Source: CAJQQY01 sp964564545 (GTDB lineage: Bacteria; Bacteroidota; Bacteroidia; Chitinophagales; Saprospiraceae). From it: DNA of 64,000 bases. Under the pieces are notes generated by a model. It worked only from the letters and a program-made list of their open reading frames with translations, had not been told where the DNA came from and did no database searches. The stretch is from positions 15,584-79,583 of the forward strand of contig CAZMBP010000044.1 in NCBI GenBank assembly GCA_964564545.1, given 5' to 3'. Shown here one piece after another: positions 43,023-52,216 of this stretch (positions are counted from its first letter, which is position 1; every line of letters begins with the position of its first letter). The translations under genes were made by a program, and so were the position numbers.

Positions 43023-44642
43023 CTAATTCATCCACCACACTTTCACCTCAGGTGAATCCTCCCCCATCCTTGCAACTTGCTCCGCCCAATTATCTGCATT
43101 ATTTTGAATCTCAGTCGAAGGATATTCAAATCGATAATAATTCGGAATCGCACCTTCTCTTGGAGTAGCCTGTGTTCGTCGCAGCAAAGCATATGCTTCC
43201 CAAGGCTGCCGAAAAGCATCCATCCATCTTTGGGCATAAATTAAATTCAGCTGATCGTTACTTGTAAAAATATTAATTTTTGGATGGTTCGTCACACTAA
43301 AAATTTCACCACTTGAAAGCACCGTAGGTTTATTGTCCCAGATGCCTGTATTTTGAAAAACATTTTGCCAAAATTTAATTGAAGTAACCACACCTGTTGT
43401 GTATTCCGCTCTTGCTTCTCCTTCATCGACTGCAACTCCTAATCCTCTAAAATATATTTCTGCTTTCAAGAAACTCACCTCAGCAGCAGTCATCATAATT
43501 TCAGGAACATCAAATCTATCTCGAATTAAATAATAATTATAAGGTGAATAAATATTGTCTGAACCTTTGGTTGAATAATTCACATCGCGATGTCCTTGGT
43601 AAGGAATCCCACCTGCCACCTCTGTGTTCGCATCTGGGATTTGAGGAAAAGCCACCCACTCATTTGCATTATTTGGTTCAAAGAAAATATAAGCTCTTGG
43701 ATCAAAAATTCCGCTACCATTAGTATTATCATTTTCAGACATCATATTCCAAATGGTTGATCCCATTCGTAATTTTTTATGTTCATGAAATGAATAGTGA
43801 GTCGAAGTTTTTTCCCAATCTAATTCACCTGGAAACAAACCAACATCTTCTCCTTCTTCAATTAATGGTAAATTATTTTCCAAAACATCTTGCAAGATAG
43901 GATTAGCAAAATTGGCATCTTTTTCCACCATTCGCAACGCATATCGAAGTCGAAGCGAGTTGGCAAATTTTTGCCATAACGCTAGCGCTAATACATTTGC
44001 ATTTCCACTATTTCCCGCTGCATTAAATATATTATCAAAACCTCCAAAACTTAAATAAGCTTCTCCAGAGGCAGTTGTTGGATCAGGTAACGTATTGATA
44101 TTATCGTTCGCCCATTTTAATTCGTCTAGTAAAAATTTATAAATGGTTTCTTGGCTATCATATTTGGGTTCCAAATTGTCCAAATTTTGGAAACCTTTCC
44201 CTGCATCAAAAAATGGAATATCTCCAAACAAATCAGTTACTCGAAATGTCTGATAGGCTAAAATTATTTTCACCATCGCTCGCACATTATTAGTTGCTTC
44301 TTGATCGCCTTCGTATTCGTCAAATCGTTTTTCCAATTCTCTTACATTCGCTAATGAAGTATAATATCGCGTCCAAATATCTTCTGTTCCACGAGGTGTA
44401 TTTTGAAAAGTTTCGGCAGTCAAAGCACCCTGTTGAGTGATTGGATAAATCACTTCGTTGTGCATAAAAAGTTGTTCGTCTCCACCCAACTGAGATGATT
44501 CGATGACAAAATTAAAAAGTGGTCCAATATCCGTTTGGGTTGGGAATTCTGGATTTTGATTTAAATCTTCAAATCCTTTTTCACAGGAATTAAGAAAAAT
44601 TAAAATGGTAAAAACTGAAATATATTTTAATAAATTTTTCAT
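43023..44642 (-). CDS. SusD/RagB-like nutrient-binding lipoprotein (SusD-like_2)
   Basis: The start at 44642 opens a lipoprotein signal (MKNLLKYISVFTILIFLNSC, lipobox C20); the frame is open farther upstream through a palindrome, which I regard as non-coding. The 539-residue helical protein has SusD-like landmarks: FEDLNQNPEFPTQ, RVTDLFGDIPFFDAG, ALWQKFANSLRLRYALRM, FLKAEIYFRGLG and the IYAQRWMDAFRQPWEAYALLRRT segment. It caps the SusC barrel outside the outer membrane and binds substrate. With SusC upstream and the PNGase F-like gene downstream it forms a substrate-use operon. Confidence 0.95.
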   Translation of the reverse strand: MKNLLKYISVFTILIFLNSCEKGFEDLNQNPEFPTQTDIGPLFNFVIESSQLGGDEQLFMHNEVIYPITQQGALTAETFQNTPRGTEDIWTRYYTSLANVRELEKRFDEYEGDQEATNNVRAMVKIILAYQTFRVTDLFGDIPFFDAGKGFQNLDNLEPKYDSQETIYKFLLDELKWANDNINTLPDPTTASGEAYLSFGGFDNIFNAAGNSGNANVLALALWQKFANSLRLRYALRMVEKDANFANPILQDVLENNLPLIEEGEDVGLFPGELDWEKTSTHYSFHEHKKLRMGSTIWNMMSENDNTNGSGIFDPRAYIFFEPNNANEWVAFPQIPDANTEVAGGIPYQGHRDVNYSTKGSDNIYSPYNYYLIRDRFDVPEIMMTAAEVSFLKAEIYFRGLGVAVDEGEARAEYTTGVVTSIKFWQNVFQNTGIWDNKPTVLSSGEIFSVTNHPKINIFTSNDQLNLIYAQRWMDAFRQPWEAYALLRRTQATPREGAIPNYYRFEYPSTEIQNNADNWAEQVARMGEDSPEVKVWWMN

Positions 44643-44677
44643 AAAATCTTTTTGCATATTAAATTGATAAGGTTGGT

Positions 44678-44816
44678 TTGATGGAACGCGGATGACGCGG
44701 ATTGAGCGGGTTTTCGCGGATCTGACGATTATAATATAATGGGATAAAATCCCTAACACCTCTAATCGTCAAATCCGCTTTAATTCGCTCAATCAGCCCA
44801 ATCCGTATTCCATCAA
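44678..44816. repeat. Imperfect inverted repeat with ~54-base arms between susC-like and susD-like genes
   Basis: Left arm 44678-44731 and right arm about 44763-44816 pair with perhaps a dozen mismatches around a 31-base loop. The arms are built of GCGGAT-type words. The right arm includes the SusC stop codon. The left arm's first 37 bases recur at 34193-34229. In mRNA this would form a long hairpin between two co-transcribed cistrons. Confidence 0.8.
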
Positions 44817-47800
44817 AAACTAGCATTCAAACTAACCCCAAACGACCTCGTCCCCGGAAATGCCGCCCACTCCAAACCTTGTGCATTTCCTGATCCATTT
44901 GCCCCTTCCGGATTAATTCGATCAGGCAAAGAAGTATAAATGTAAAACAAATCTCTCCCCACCAACGACAAAGTCAAGTCTTGAAATACTTTCGTTTTTT
45001 CCGTAAATGAATTAGAAAATTGATACGATAAAGTCACCTCTCGCAACTTCACATAGGAATTTTCCAAAATCCCAGGCGTACTCAAAAATGGCCCCCAGCC
45101 TCCTGTATTCGGGATATACTTAAATAAATAATGAACTACTTTTTGATTTTCAGTTCCATCAGCATAAACTCCTGGCAAGACAACTCCCACATTTCTGACA
45201 TTTCCTGCAGGATCTGTATAAGGCAATCCTCCACCTTGTCTTTCTACTAAAGTCGAAGGACTTTGACCATTTTGCAAACTCGAAACATACGAACCAGAGT
45301 AAATATCTCCACCCCATTTTGTATCAATCAAAGTGCTCAACGTAAATCCTTTAAAACCTACTTTCATGTTCCAACCCGCAATAAAATCAGGCGAAGCATT
45401 TCCAATCGGAATTCGATTCGAAGTCACTAAATAATGGGTGCCTTCTTCATTCAAAATCGGTTGACCATTTTCATGATATTGATAATCAAAGCCCATGATC
45501 GTCCCAAATTCATCACCTTCTCGAACAGAAATTGTTGGACCTTCTGTTCCCCAAATATTTGCAATCTCTTTCACTTTAGCACCGATTCCCATACTCGTCA
45601 CACGATTACGATTACGCCCGATATTAAAACCAGTTTGCAAAAAGAAATCTTTTCTTTGAAAAATGGTCGCAGAGACAATTGCTTCGATTCCTTTGTTTTC
45701 CAATTCACCCGTATTGATTCGAATCCCTGATGGCGCTCCTGAGGAAGTTGGTAAAACTGCATCCAAAATCTGATCATACGACCGAATATAATAATAGGTA
45801 AAATCGATATTGATTTTGCTATCCAACAATCCCATTGTTGTTCCAAATTCGTAGGAATTCGCTCGCTGAGGTTTGAGCGCAATTGGAGGAACTGTCGTCG
45901 GTAAAGCTGCTGTTTGGTTATTTCCAAATGATCCAGTTCGATAGGTAAAGTCAACTTGAAATGGATCAGTATCCGTTGCCGTTTGAGCATAAGCACCACG
46001 GATTTTTAGAAAATTTAACCATGGTAATTTTAAGTCAAAAGCTTCTGTGGCGATAAAACTCAAAGAACCCGATGGATAAAAATAAGAGTTGTTTTCAATC
46101 GGCAAAGACGATGACCAATCATTTCTGCCAGACAATTCTAAAAAGAGAAAGTTCTCATAACTCAAATTTAAAAAGGAGAAAACCGAGTTGATTTTTTTAT
46201 CATAAAAAATCTCACGAGGGATTTGTGAATTTTGTCCATCGGCATAATTATTAAAATTAAATAACCAAGGATTTACCCACTCTCCTGAAGTTGCTCTGAT
46301 GCCATATTGATTTCGAGACCATTGCGTCCCTCCTACCGTAAGTGTAATATCAATTGGCGAATCGAAAAGTCCATCGTTCGTTGCGGTGATCAAAAAGTCA
46401 TTGTTCAATACTCGATCTTTTGCCAATTCATTTTCATATCGACCATTTAAAATTCCTAAAGCATCGATTGGATTATTTCTAGTTTCAAATTGTGCAAAAG
46501 AAAAATCCAATCCTAACCTTCCTTTCGCCGACAACCAATTGGTAATTTGATAATTCAAACTCAACGAACCAATTAATTTATTTCGATCAAGGTTAGTGTT
46601 ATTATTATAAGTATTCCACCAAATATTTGGCCCAGCATAAAGGAAAGGAAAACTTCCTCCATAATTATTTTGAGTACCATCAGGCAAGGTGTTGATTTCT
46701 TTTTCTAAGCCTTTATAACTTCTTGGAAAACTATAAATCATTCCTTTCGAAAATGAATTCAAATGATCGTCACCCAACGTCGGACTATTCAATCTTTGAT
46801 AGTTCAAATAAGTGACCGCAACATCTGCATCTACCTTTGACGAAATATTTAAAGTCGAACCGATGTTAACTGTAGTTTGATTGTAATTACTATTTGGAAC
46901 AATTGCATTATGATCTGTTCGAGTTAGGGAAACTCGCATCGTTCCCATTTCTCCACCACCTGAAAAAGATAAGTTATGTGTCGTCGTATTTCCATTGGAG
47001 AAGAATAATTTTAAGTTATCTGGCTGAGGATCGAAAGAACGCATTTCGCCATCCCACCATTGAACCATTTGTCCTTCCATTTTTGGGCCCCACGAAACTC
47101 CAGTCCCATAAAAACCAAAAACACTCGTCGAACTTTGTCCAAAAACACCATCTGTCAAATAGATATCGTCTGGCGCTGGATAGCGATAATTTCCATTGGC
47201 ATCAGTTGGTAAAGTTGGTTCGAGCAAAGTCGTTGGGCCACCAGCGCCGTACACATTTTGCACATCTCGGTAACGATAAGGCTGAATAATCTTATGTTGC
47301 AAAGTATAATTAATCCCAATGCCTTTTTGCTTGCGGCCTCTTTTTGTTGTTATCAAAATTACTCCATTCGCCCCTCGTGAACCATACTTAGCAGCAGCCG
47401 TTGGACCTTTTAGAATATTATAAGTTTCGATATCATTTGGGTTGATATTATTAATCGCGGAACCCCAATCGACTCCTCTTCCTATGTTTTCTAAACCAAC
47501 TTGATTTTGCAATGGAACACCATCAACGATAATCAAAGGTTGATTATCAGAATCAATATTATTATTCCCACGAATGGTAATTCTTGTCGTTCCACCATCG
47601 ACTCCGTTGGCACTACTAACTTGAACTCCTGCCGAACGACCTTGAAGAGAATTGACAATATTAGGAGCTTGAGATAATTGAATCGCATCGCCTTCAAAGC
47701 TTTCAGTAGAGTAACCTAGTTCTCTTTTTTGTCGCTTGATTCCGAGTGCGGTGACGACAACTTCTTCGATGGCACTAGCCGATGAAGTCATGATGATTTT

Positions 47801-48088
47801 TAGTGGATCAGTACTTTTCACTTCAACCTCTTGAGTTGTATAACCTGTGTAGGAAATTTCTAACAATATATTCACGGATTCTATTTCTATTTGAAAGCTT
47901 CCATCAATATCTGTGGTTGTTCCATTTTCAGGGTTTCCTTTCTCCAAAACCGTTGCACCAATCAAGACTTCTCCAGACTCATCGTAAACCGTTCCTGTGA
48001 TAATATTTTTTTGCCCAAAAAGACTTAAAAAGGTAAAAAGGGTAAAAATAAAACTGCATGAAATTTTTAGGTAAAATTTCGATCTCAT
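44813..48088 (-). CDS. SusC/RagA-family TonB-linked outer-membrane protein
   Basis: The 1091-residue protein has a signal peptide (about 1-26) and a carboxypeptidase-D-regulatory-like domain (about 28-105: GTVYDESGEVLIGATVLEKGN). A TonB box region (EEVVVTALGIKRQKRELGYS), a plug (about 120-245: VNSLQGRSAGVQV, NPNDIETYNILKGPTAAAKYGSRGANGVILITTKRG in part) and the barrel, ending FGVSLNASF, follow. It imports large substrates with the SusD-like lipoprotein encoded next. No hybrid sensor, sigma or FecR gene adjoins this pair, so its control is not apparent. Confidence 0.97.
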   Translation of the reverse strand: MRSKFYLKISCSFIFTLFTFLSLFGQKNIITGTVYDESGEVLIGATVLEKGNPENGTTTDIDGSFQIEIESVNILLEISYTGYTTQEVEVKSTDPLKIIMTSSASAIEEVVVTALGIKRQKRELGYSTESFEGDAIQLSQAPNIVNSLQGRSAGVQVSSANGVDGGTTRITIRGNNNIDSDNQPLIIVDGVPLQNQVGLENIGRGVDWGSAINNINPNDIETYNILKGPTAAAKYGSRGANGVILITTKRGRKQKGIGINYTLQHKIIQPYRYRDVQNVYGAGGPTTLLEPTLPTDANGNYRYPAPDDIYLTDGVFGQSSTSVFGFYGTGVSWGPKMEGQMVQWWDGEMRSFDPQPDNLKLFFSNGNTTTHNLSFSGGGEMGTMRVSLTRTDHNAIVPNSNYNQTTVNIGSTLNISSKVDADVAVTYLNYQRLNSPTLGDDHLNSFSKGMIYSFPRSYKGLEKEINTLPDGTQNNYGGSFPFLYAGPNIWWNTYNNNTNLDRNKLIGSLSLNYQITNWLSAKGRLGLDFSFAQFETRNNPIDALGILNGRYENELAKDRVLNNDFLITATNDGLFDSPIDITLTVGGTQWSRNQYGIRATSGEWVNPWLFNFNNYADGQNSQIPREIFYDKKINSVFSFLNLSYENFLFLELSGRNDWSSSLPIENNSYFYPSGSLSFIATEAFDLKLPWLNFLKIRGAYAQTATDTDPFQVDFTYRTGSFGNNQTAALPTTVPPIALKPQRANSYEFGTTMGLLDSKINIDFTYYYIRSYDQILDAVLPTSSGAPSGIRINTGELENKGIEAIVSATIFQRKDFFLQTGFNIGRNRNRVTSMGIGAKVKEIANIWGTEGPTISVREGDEFGTIMGFDYQYHENGQPILNEEGTHYLVTSNRIPIGNASPDFIAGWNMKVGFKGFTLSTLIDTKWGGDIYSGSYVSSLQNGQSPSTLVERQGGGLPYTDPAGNVRNVGVVLPGVYADGTENQKVVHYLFKYIPNTGGWGPFLSTPGILENSYVKLREVTLSYQFSNSFTEKTKVFQDLTLSLVGRDLFYIYTSLPDRINPEGANGSGNAQGLEWAAFPGTRSFGVSLNASF

Positions 48089-48253
48089 ATGTAGATTGGG
48101 TTGGTTAGGTAATTTCGTTTCGTGAATTCTAAATTCTAAAGATATAATTTTTATATAAATTGGAGGTTTGGATAGAAAAGTAATTATAGTAAAATGCTGT
48201 GCATTTGTTAATTATAATCTAAGTCTTAAAAAGTTATTGAATTTTTCATTGAA

Positions 48254-48284
48254 TTGTAGAACAGATATTTTTTTTTTACTTTTA
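48254..48284 (+). promoter_or_regulatory. Probable promoter of the first TIR gene
   Basis: TTG (48254-48256), 20 bases, then TACTTTTA (48277-48284; seven of eight to TAnnTTTG), 20 bases before the start. The 40 bases before both TIR genes resemble each other, so the duplication included this leader. Confidence 0.5.
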
Positions 48285-48303
48285 AAGAATAACCAATCAA
48301 TCA

Positions 48304-49209
48304 ATGACACCAACCAGATTATTTATTGCCTACTCTAGAAAAGATGCTGACCTTTTAGATGAATTAAAAAAGTATCTTCAGCCAATCGTACTCAAGTATA
48401 ATTTGACTATCTGGGATGATAAAGAAATTGATGCTGGGGCAGCTTGGGAAGATGAGATAAAAAAAAATCTAAGCTCTGCTGATATTTTTCTATTCCTAAT
48501 TACCGCTAATTCTCTCGCCTCTGATTATTTCCATGATAAAGAATTACCATTTGCTATCGAACGACATAAAAAAGGTGAAGTTCAAATTATCCCAATAATC
48601 ATGCGTTCTTGTGGTTGGAAACATTCCCCAATTGCAGATTTACAAGTTCTTCCTACTGAAGGGAAACCTATCTATTCTAGTCATTGGTCTTTTACCTCAG
48701 AAGCTTATACAGATGTTGTGGATGGCATTGAAAAAATTCTTCTACAGAAAATAGAGGAAAAGGAAATCTCTTTTCCAAATGAAAAAAGTACAGCTACTAA
48801 ATCATCAACAACCAGCTCAAAAAAAACATCTACTTCTAATAATCAACTTGAAGAAGAACAAGCATTGCGAAAAAAAATGGGGTTGATTATTTTAAAACGA
48901 AGTTTCTATGCTTCTATCCCATTTCTTGGAGCAGCTTTAATAACCCTGCTTGGAGTTAAATATTGGACTCCTACAATAGACACTATTATGGATTCTACTT
49001 TCTATAAAGTAATTCTTATTATTGGAGTTTTTCCTATTATTGGTATTCAAATAATCAATGTAGTTAATGATTTTAATGATTTAGTTGATGGTGAGTTGGA
49101 AGAAAATGTAGCCTCTTGGTCAATAGTCCTCACATTTATTTCATATGCAGCAATTTGTGGCTTAGGACTTCTATTTATACAAATGATATTAGATCTTCTT
49201 CCTAATTAA
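48304..49209 (+). CDS. TIR-domain protein with C-terminal three-helix membrane region (copy 1)
   Basis: The 301-residue protein has an N-terminal TIR domain (about 1-145: RLFIAYSRKDADLLDELKKY, TIWDDKEIDAGAAWEDEI, DIFLFLITANSLASDYFHDKEL, QIIPIIMRSCGW). The Glu after SDYFHDK (E80) sits where NAD-cleaving TIRs have their catalytic Glu. A Ser/Thr/Lys linker (about 150-195) leads to three hydrophobic segments (about 201-220, 237-258, 275-298). Bacterial TIR domains either assemble signalling complexes or hydrolyse NAD, often in phage defence. The C-terminal part is not a family I recognise. A second copy follows 175 bases later. Confidence 0.85.
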   Translation: MTPTRLFIAYSRKDADLLDELKKYLQPIVLKYNLTIWDDKEIDAGAAWEDEIKKNLSSADIFLFLITANSLASDYFHDKELPFAIERHKKGEVQIIPIIMRSCGWKHSPIADLQVLPTEGKPIYSSHWSFTSEAYTDVVDGIEKILLQKIEEKEISFPNEKSTATKSSTTSSKKTSTSNNQLEEEQALRKKMGLIILKRSFYASIPFLGAALITLLGVKYWTPTIDTIMDSTFYKVILIIGVFPIIGIQIINVVNDFNDLVDGELEENVASWSIVLTFISYAAICGLGLLFIQMILDLLPN

Positions 49210-49384
49210 AATCAATTAGAAAATTTTCAAATACTCAATCTCAACTACCTCAAAAATCATGAAATTACTCAAATAAAAATTGATTGGATTCGGAGACGAA
49301 TTTATTTTATTCAGAAATTACCTTATTGATAAAAGTAAAAAATAGGAAGTTGTTTTTTATTTTTAAAAAATAATGAAGGAATCA

Positions 49385-50578
49385 ATGTCGACAACGAGAT
49401 TATTTATTGCTTACTCTAGAAAGGATGCTAGTCTTTTAGATGAATTAAAAAAGTATTTACAACCAATAGTTCTTAAATATAAATTGACTATCTGGGATGA
49501 TAAAGAAATTGATGCTGGAGCAACTTGGGAACATGAAATTAAAAAGAATCTTATCTCTGCTGATATTTTTTTATTCTTAATTACTGCAGACTCCTTAGCC
49601 TCTGACTATTTTCATAACAAAGAATTAGCCTTTGCCATCGAACGGCATAAAAAAGGTGAAGTTCAAATCATCCCAATCATTATGCGTTCTTGTGGTTGGA
49701 AACATTCTATCATTGCAGATTTGCAGGTTCTTCCTACTGATGGCAAACCCGTTCGGTCTAGTCATTGGCCTTTCGAATCAGAAGCTTATACAGATATTGT
49801 TGAAGGTATTGAAAAAGTTCTTTTGCAAAAAAAAGAGCAAAAAGAAAAGCAAATTCGTGAAGCAAAACAAAAAGAAATTGATGCCGCAAAAGAAGCTGAA
49901 AGATTAAAACATGAAAAAGAACAACAAAGAATACAAGCGGAATTAGATAAAAAGAAAAAAGAAGAGGAAGCTAAAAAACGGCAAGAAGAATTGACGGATT
50001 GGGAAAAGACTAAGAAGGATAATAAAATTACCATTTACCAAAAATTCATAAAAAAATATCCTCAAAGTGAATTCAAAGAAACTGCTAACAACAACATAAA
50101 ACTTCTTAGAAATAAAAATAAAGCAAAACGAAAAAAAGCTCCACCAAAGCCTAACACTCAACCTTTTAATTTAAAAAACCCTAAAGTAGTTTCCAAGAAA
50201 AATACTACCATCAAAACTCAGGTTGAAAAGGAAGATGCAATATTAGAAAAAGGATCGATTATTTTTGAACATAGTTTTTATGCGGCACTTCCTGTAATTG
50301 GAGTTTCACTATTTAATAAGATAGGAGATAAATTCCAAGTACCTCTAATCCAAAGTATACTTGATTATCAATTAGCTTATATAGGTGCAATAATTGGGAT
50401 TGTGCTCATGGTAATTTATCAGTTAATAATTGTTGCGGATGAATATAGTCTTATTGTTGAAGAAGAAACGGAGGTCAAAGAAACCATTTGGGGAATTGTC
50501 CTTACATTAATTTCCTTTGGAGCACTTAGTACTTTAGGTATTTTTATTACATCTGCCATATTAGGATCTTTGAGTTAA
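49385..50578 (+). CDS. TIR-domain protein with charged coiled-coil insert and membrane region (copy 2)
   Basis: The start at 49385 matches the start of copy 1 (both AATCAATG); an ATG four codons upstream also exists. The 397-residue protein has a TIR domain differing from copy 1 at about 20 of the first 149 positions, with the candidate catalytic Glu kept (SDYFHNKEL). A Lys/Glu/Gln-rich coiled coil of about 55 residues (roughly 150-205) is followed by a short repeat-like helix pair (DWEKTKKDNKITIYQKFIKKYP) and a basic linker. A C-terminal three-helix region homologous to that of copy 1 ends the protein. The linkers of the two copies are unrelated. Confidence 0.85.
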   Translation: MSTTRLFIAYSRKDASLLDELKKYLQPIVLKYKLTIWDDKEIDAGATWEHEIKKNLISADIFLFLITADSLASDYFHNKELAFAIERHKKGEVQIIPIIMRSCGWKHSIIADLQVLPTDGKPVRSSHWPFESEAYTDIVEGIEKVLLQKKEQKEKQIREAKQKEIDAAKEAERLKHEKEQQRIQAELDKKKKEEEAKKRQEELTDWEKTKKDNKITIYQKFIKKYPQSEFKETANNNIKLLRNKNKAKRKKAPPKPNTQPFNLKNPKVVSKKNTTIKTQVEKEDAILEKGSIIFEHSFYAALPVIGVSLFNKIGDKFQVPLIQSILDYQLAYIGAIIGIVLMVIYQLIIVADEYSLIVEEETEVKETIWGIVLTLISFGALSTLGIFITSAILGSLS

Positions 50579-50619
50579 TCCTACTATCATTAGTCTCAAT
50601 TAATAACATTCCCTACTCT

Positions 50620-51084
50620 ATGAACCAAATCCAAATCCGAACTGCTCGGCTAGAAGAACTTCCTACTCTACTCGAATTCGAACAGGGCATCATCACCGTC
50701 GAACGTCCTTTCGATCCAACCCTAGCTGAAGATCCAATCAACTATTATGACATAAAAGCAATGATCAAATCCGAAAATGTAGAAGTTGTCATCGCACTCT
50801 CAGGTAATGAAATCGTTGGATCTGCCTATGCAAAAATTTTGAAAGCAGCTCCTCATTATAAAAATAGCCATTATGCCTACTTGGGATTTATGTTTGTAAA
50901 ACCTGAATTTCGAGGAAGGGGAATTAACCAAAAAATTATTGACAACTTAAAGCAATGGATACTTTCCAAAAATGTGAATGAAGTTCAATTAGAAGTTTAT
51001 GCTGGAAATGATCCTGCTATACGTGCTTATGAAAAAGCTGGATTTAAAAAATATTTGGCAACGATGAGAATGGAGATTCAATAA
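50620..51084 (+). CDS. GNAT-family N-acetyltransferase
   Basis: The 154-residue protein has the GNAT fold: IRTARLEELPTLLEFEQGI at the start, the acetyl-CoA loop PEFRGRGINQKII (about 95-107) and the late motif LEVYAGNDPAIRAYEKAGFKKY. It acetylates an amine of unknown identity in the cytoplasm. It leads a tight run of same-strand genes (gaps of 16, 6 and 35 bases) that includes an aminotransferase, suggesting small-molecule amine or amino-acid metabolism. Confidence 0.93.
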   Translation: MNQIQIRTARLEELPTLLEFEQGIITVERPFDPTLAEDPINYYDIKAMIKSENVEVVIALSGNEIVGSAYAKILKAAPHYKNSHYAYLGFMFVKPEFRGRGINQKIIDNLKQWILSKNVNEVQLEVYAGNDPAIRAYEKAGFKKYLATMRMEIQ

Positions 51085-51100
51085 AAAATAGTTACAAAAA

Positions 51101-52210
51101 ATGAATATAAAAGAATTCAAACTTGAACGATATTTTGCGAAGCATGAATTCAATGCAAAATACCTTCTGTCTAGTTCCGATTGCGATGGTTATGAATTAA
51201 AATATCTGTTGGACGTAGCATCCAAGAGCGAATTAGATTTGTGGGAAAACATAAAATTTGGTTATACCGAAAGTGAAGGAAATCCAATTTTACGAGAAGC
51301 CATTTTGCAATATTATAAAATTAAAGACATCGAAAACGTAGTCGTAGCAAGCCCTGGAGAGTTAAATTTCATTTTGATGAATGTTTTATTGCAAGCTAAC
51401 GATCACGTTATTGCAGTTGGTCCTTGCTATCAATCCTTGTCGGAAGTAGTAAAATCTATCTCCTGCGAACTTTCTTTTTGGAAACCTAATTATGACGATT
51501 GGACTTTCGATACTGAAGACTTAAAATCATTAATTAAAAAAAATACAAAACTTATAATCTTAAATTTCCCTCACAATCCAACTGGAAGTTATTTGTCAAA
51601 ATCTGAATTAAATGAAATCGTAGAAATAGCTAGAGCAAATGATTTGTATATTTTTTCAGATGAAATGTATCATAAATTAATGGTTGGTGGCATGGAAGAA
51701 TTACCACCATTAAGTGATCTATACGAAAAAGGAATTAGCCTTTGGGGAACTTCTAAAACTTTTGGACTTGCCGGTCTGCGAACAGGTTGGCTAGTTTCTC
51801 AAGACAAAAATTTCTTAAAAAAAGTAGTTGCCTTCAAAGATTATTTAAGTATTTGCAATGCTGCACCAAGTGAGATTCTGTCGATCATTGCCTTAAATCA
51901 TATTGACAGTTTTCTCCAACCCAATATTCAAAAGATTAAAAGGAATGTATTGCTCTTTAAAAAATTCGTAGAGCGGCATTCTATTTTCGAAAAATTTGTT
52001 CCACCACGAGCTGGTTCGACTTCTTTTGTAAAATTGAATATTGAAGCGTCTTCTTTAGATTTTAGTAATCAACTTGTGGAAGAAAAAGGAATCATGACGG
52101 TTCCTGCAGAAATGTTTGAGCACGAAGGAAAATATATCCGAGTTGGATTTGGAAGAGAAAATTTACCAGAAGTGCTAGATGTTTTTGACGACTATCTAAA
52201 CTCAAAATAA
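51101..52210 (+). CDS. Class I/II PLP-dependent aminotransferase
   Basis: The 369-residue fold-type I enzyme binds PLP through K219 in SLWGTSKTFGLAGLRTGW. N159 (FPHNPTGSY) and D187 (FSDEMYH) contact the cofactor, and an Arg near the end (YIRVGFGRENL) binds the substrate carboxylate. The active site is complete. The sequence fits the general aspartate-aminotransferase-like class; I cannot name the substrate. It is in the same likely operon as the GNAT and small TfoX-like genes. Confidence 0.93.
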   Translation: MNIKEFKLERYFAKHEFNAKYLLSSSDCDGYELKYLLDVASKSELDLWENIKFGYTESEGNPILREAILQYYKIKDIENVVVASPGELNFILMNVLLQANDHVIAVGPCYQSLSEVVKSISCELSFWKPNYDDWTFDTEDLKSLIKKNTKLIILNFPHNPTGSYLSKSELNEIVEIARANDLYIFSDEMYHKLMVGGMEELPPLSDLYEKGISLWGTSKTFGLAGLRTGWLVSQDKNFLKKVVAFKDYLSICNAAPSEILSIIALNHIDSFLQPNIQKIKRNVLLFKKFVERHSIFEKFVPPRAGSTSFVKLNIEASSLDFSNQLVEEKGIMTVPAEMFEHEGKYIRVGFGRENLPEVLDVFDDYLNSK

Positions 52211-52216
52211 AAAATC

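Noticed and set aside
44643..44759. Extended N-terminus of the SusD-like protein
   Set aside because: The frame is open, but it runs through the palindromic repeat and would bury the lipoprotein signal peptide; the start at 44642 is far more likely.
46894..47289. 131-codon plus-strand open frame opposite the SusC-like gene
   Set aside because: It is antisense to a clearly conserved plug and barrel region and rich in His/Leu/Phe as expected of a shadow frame.
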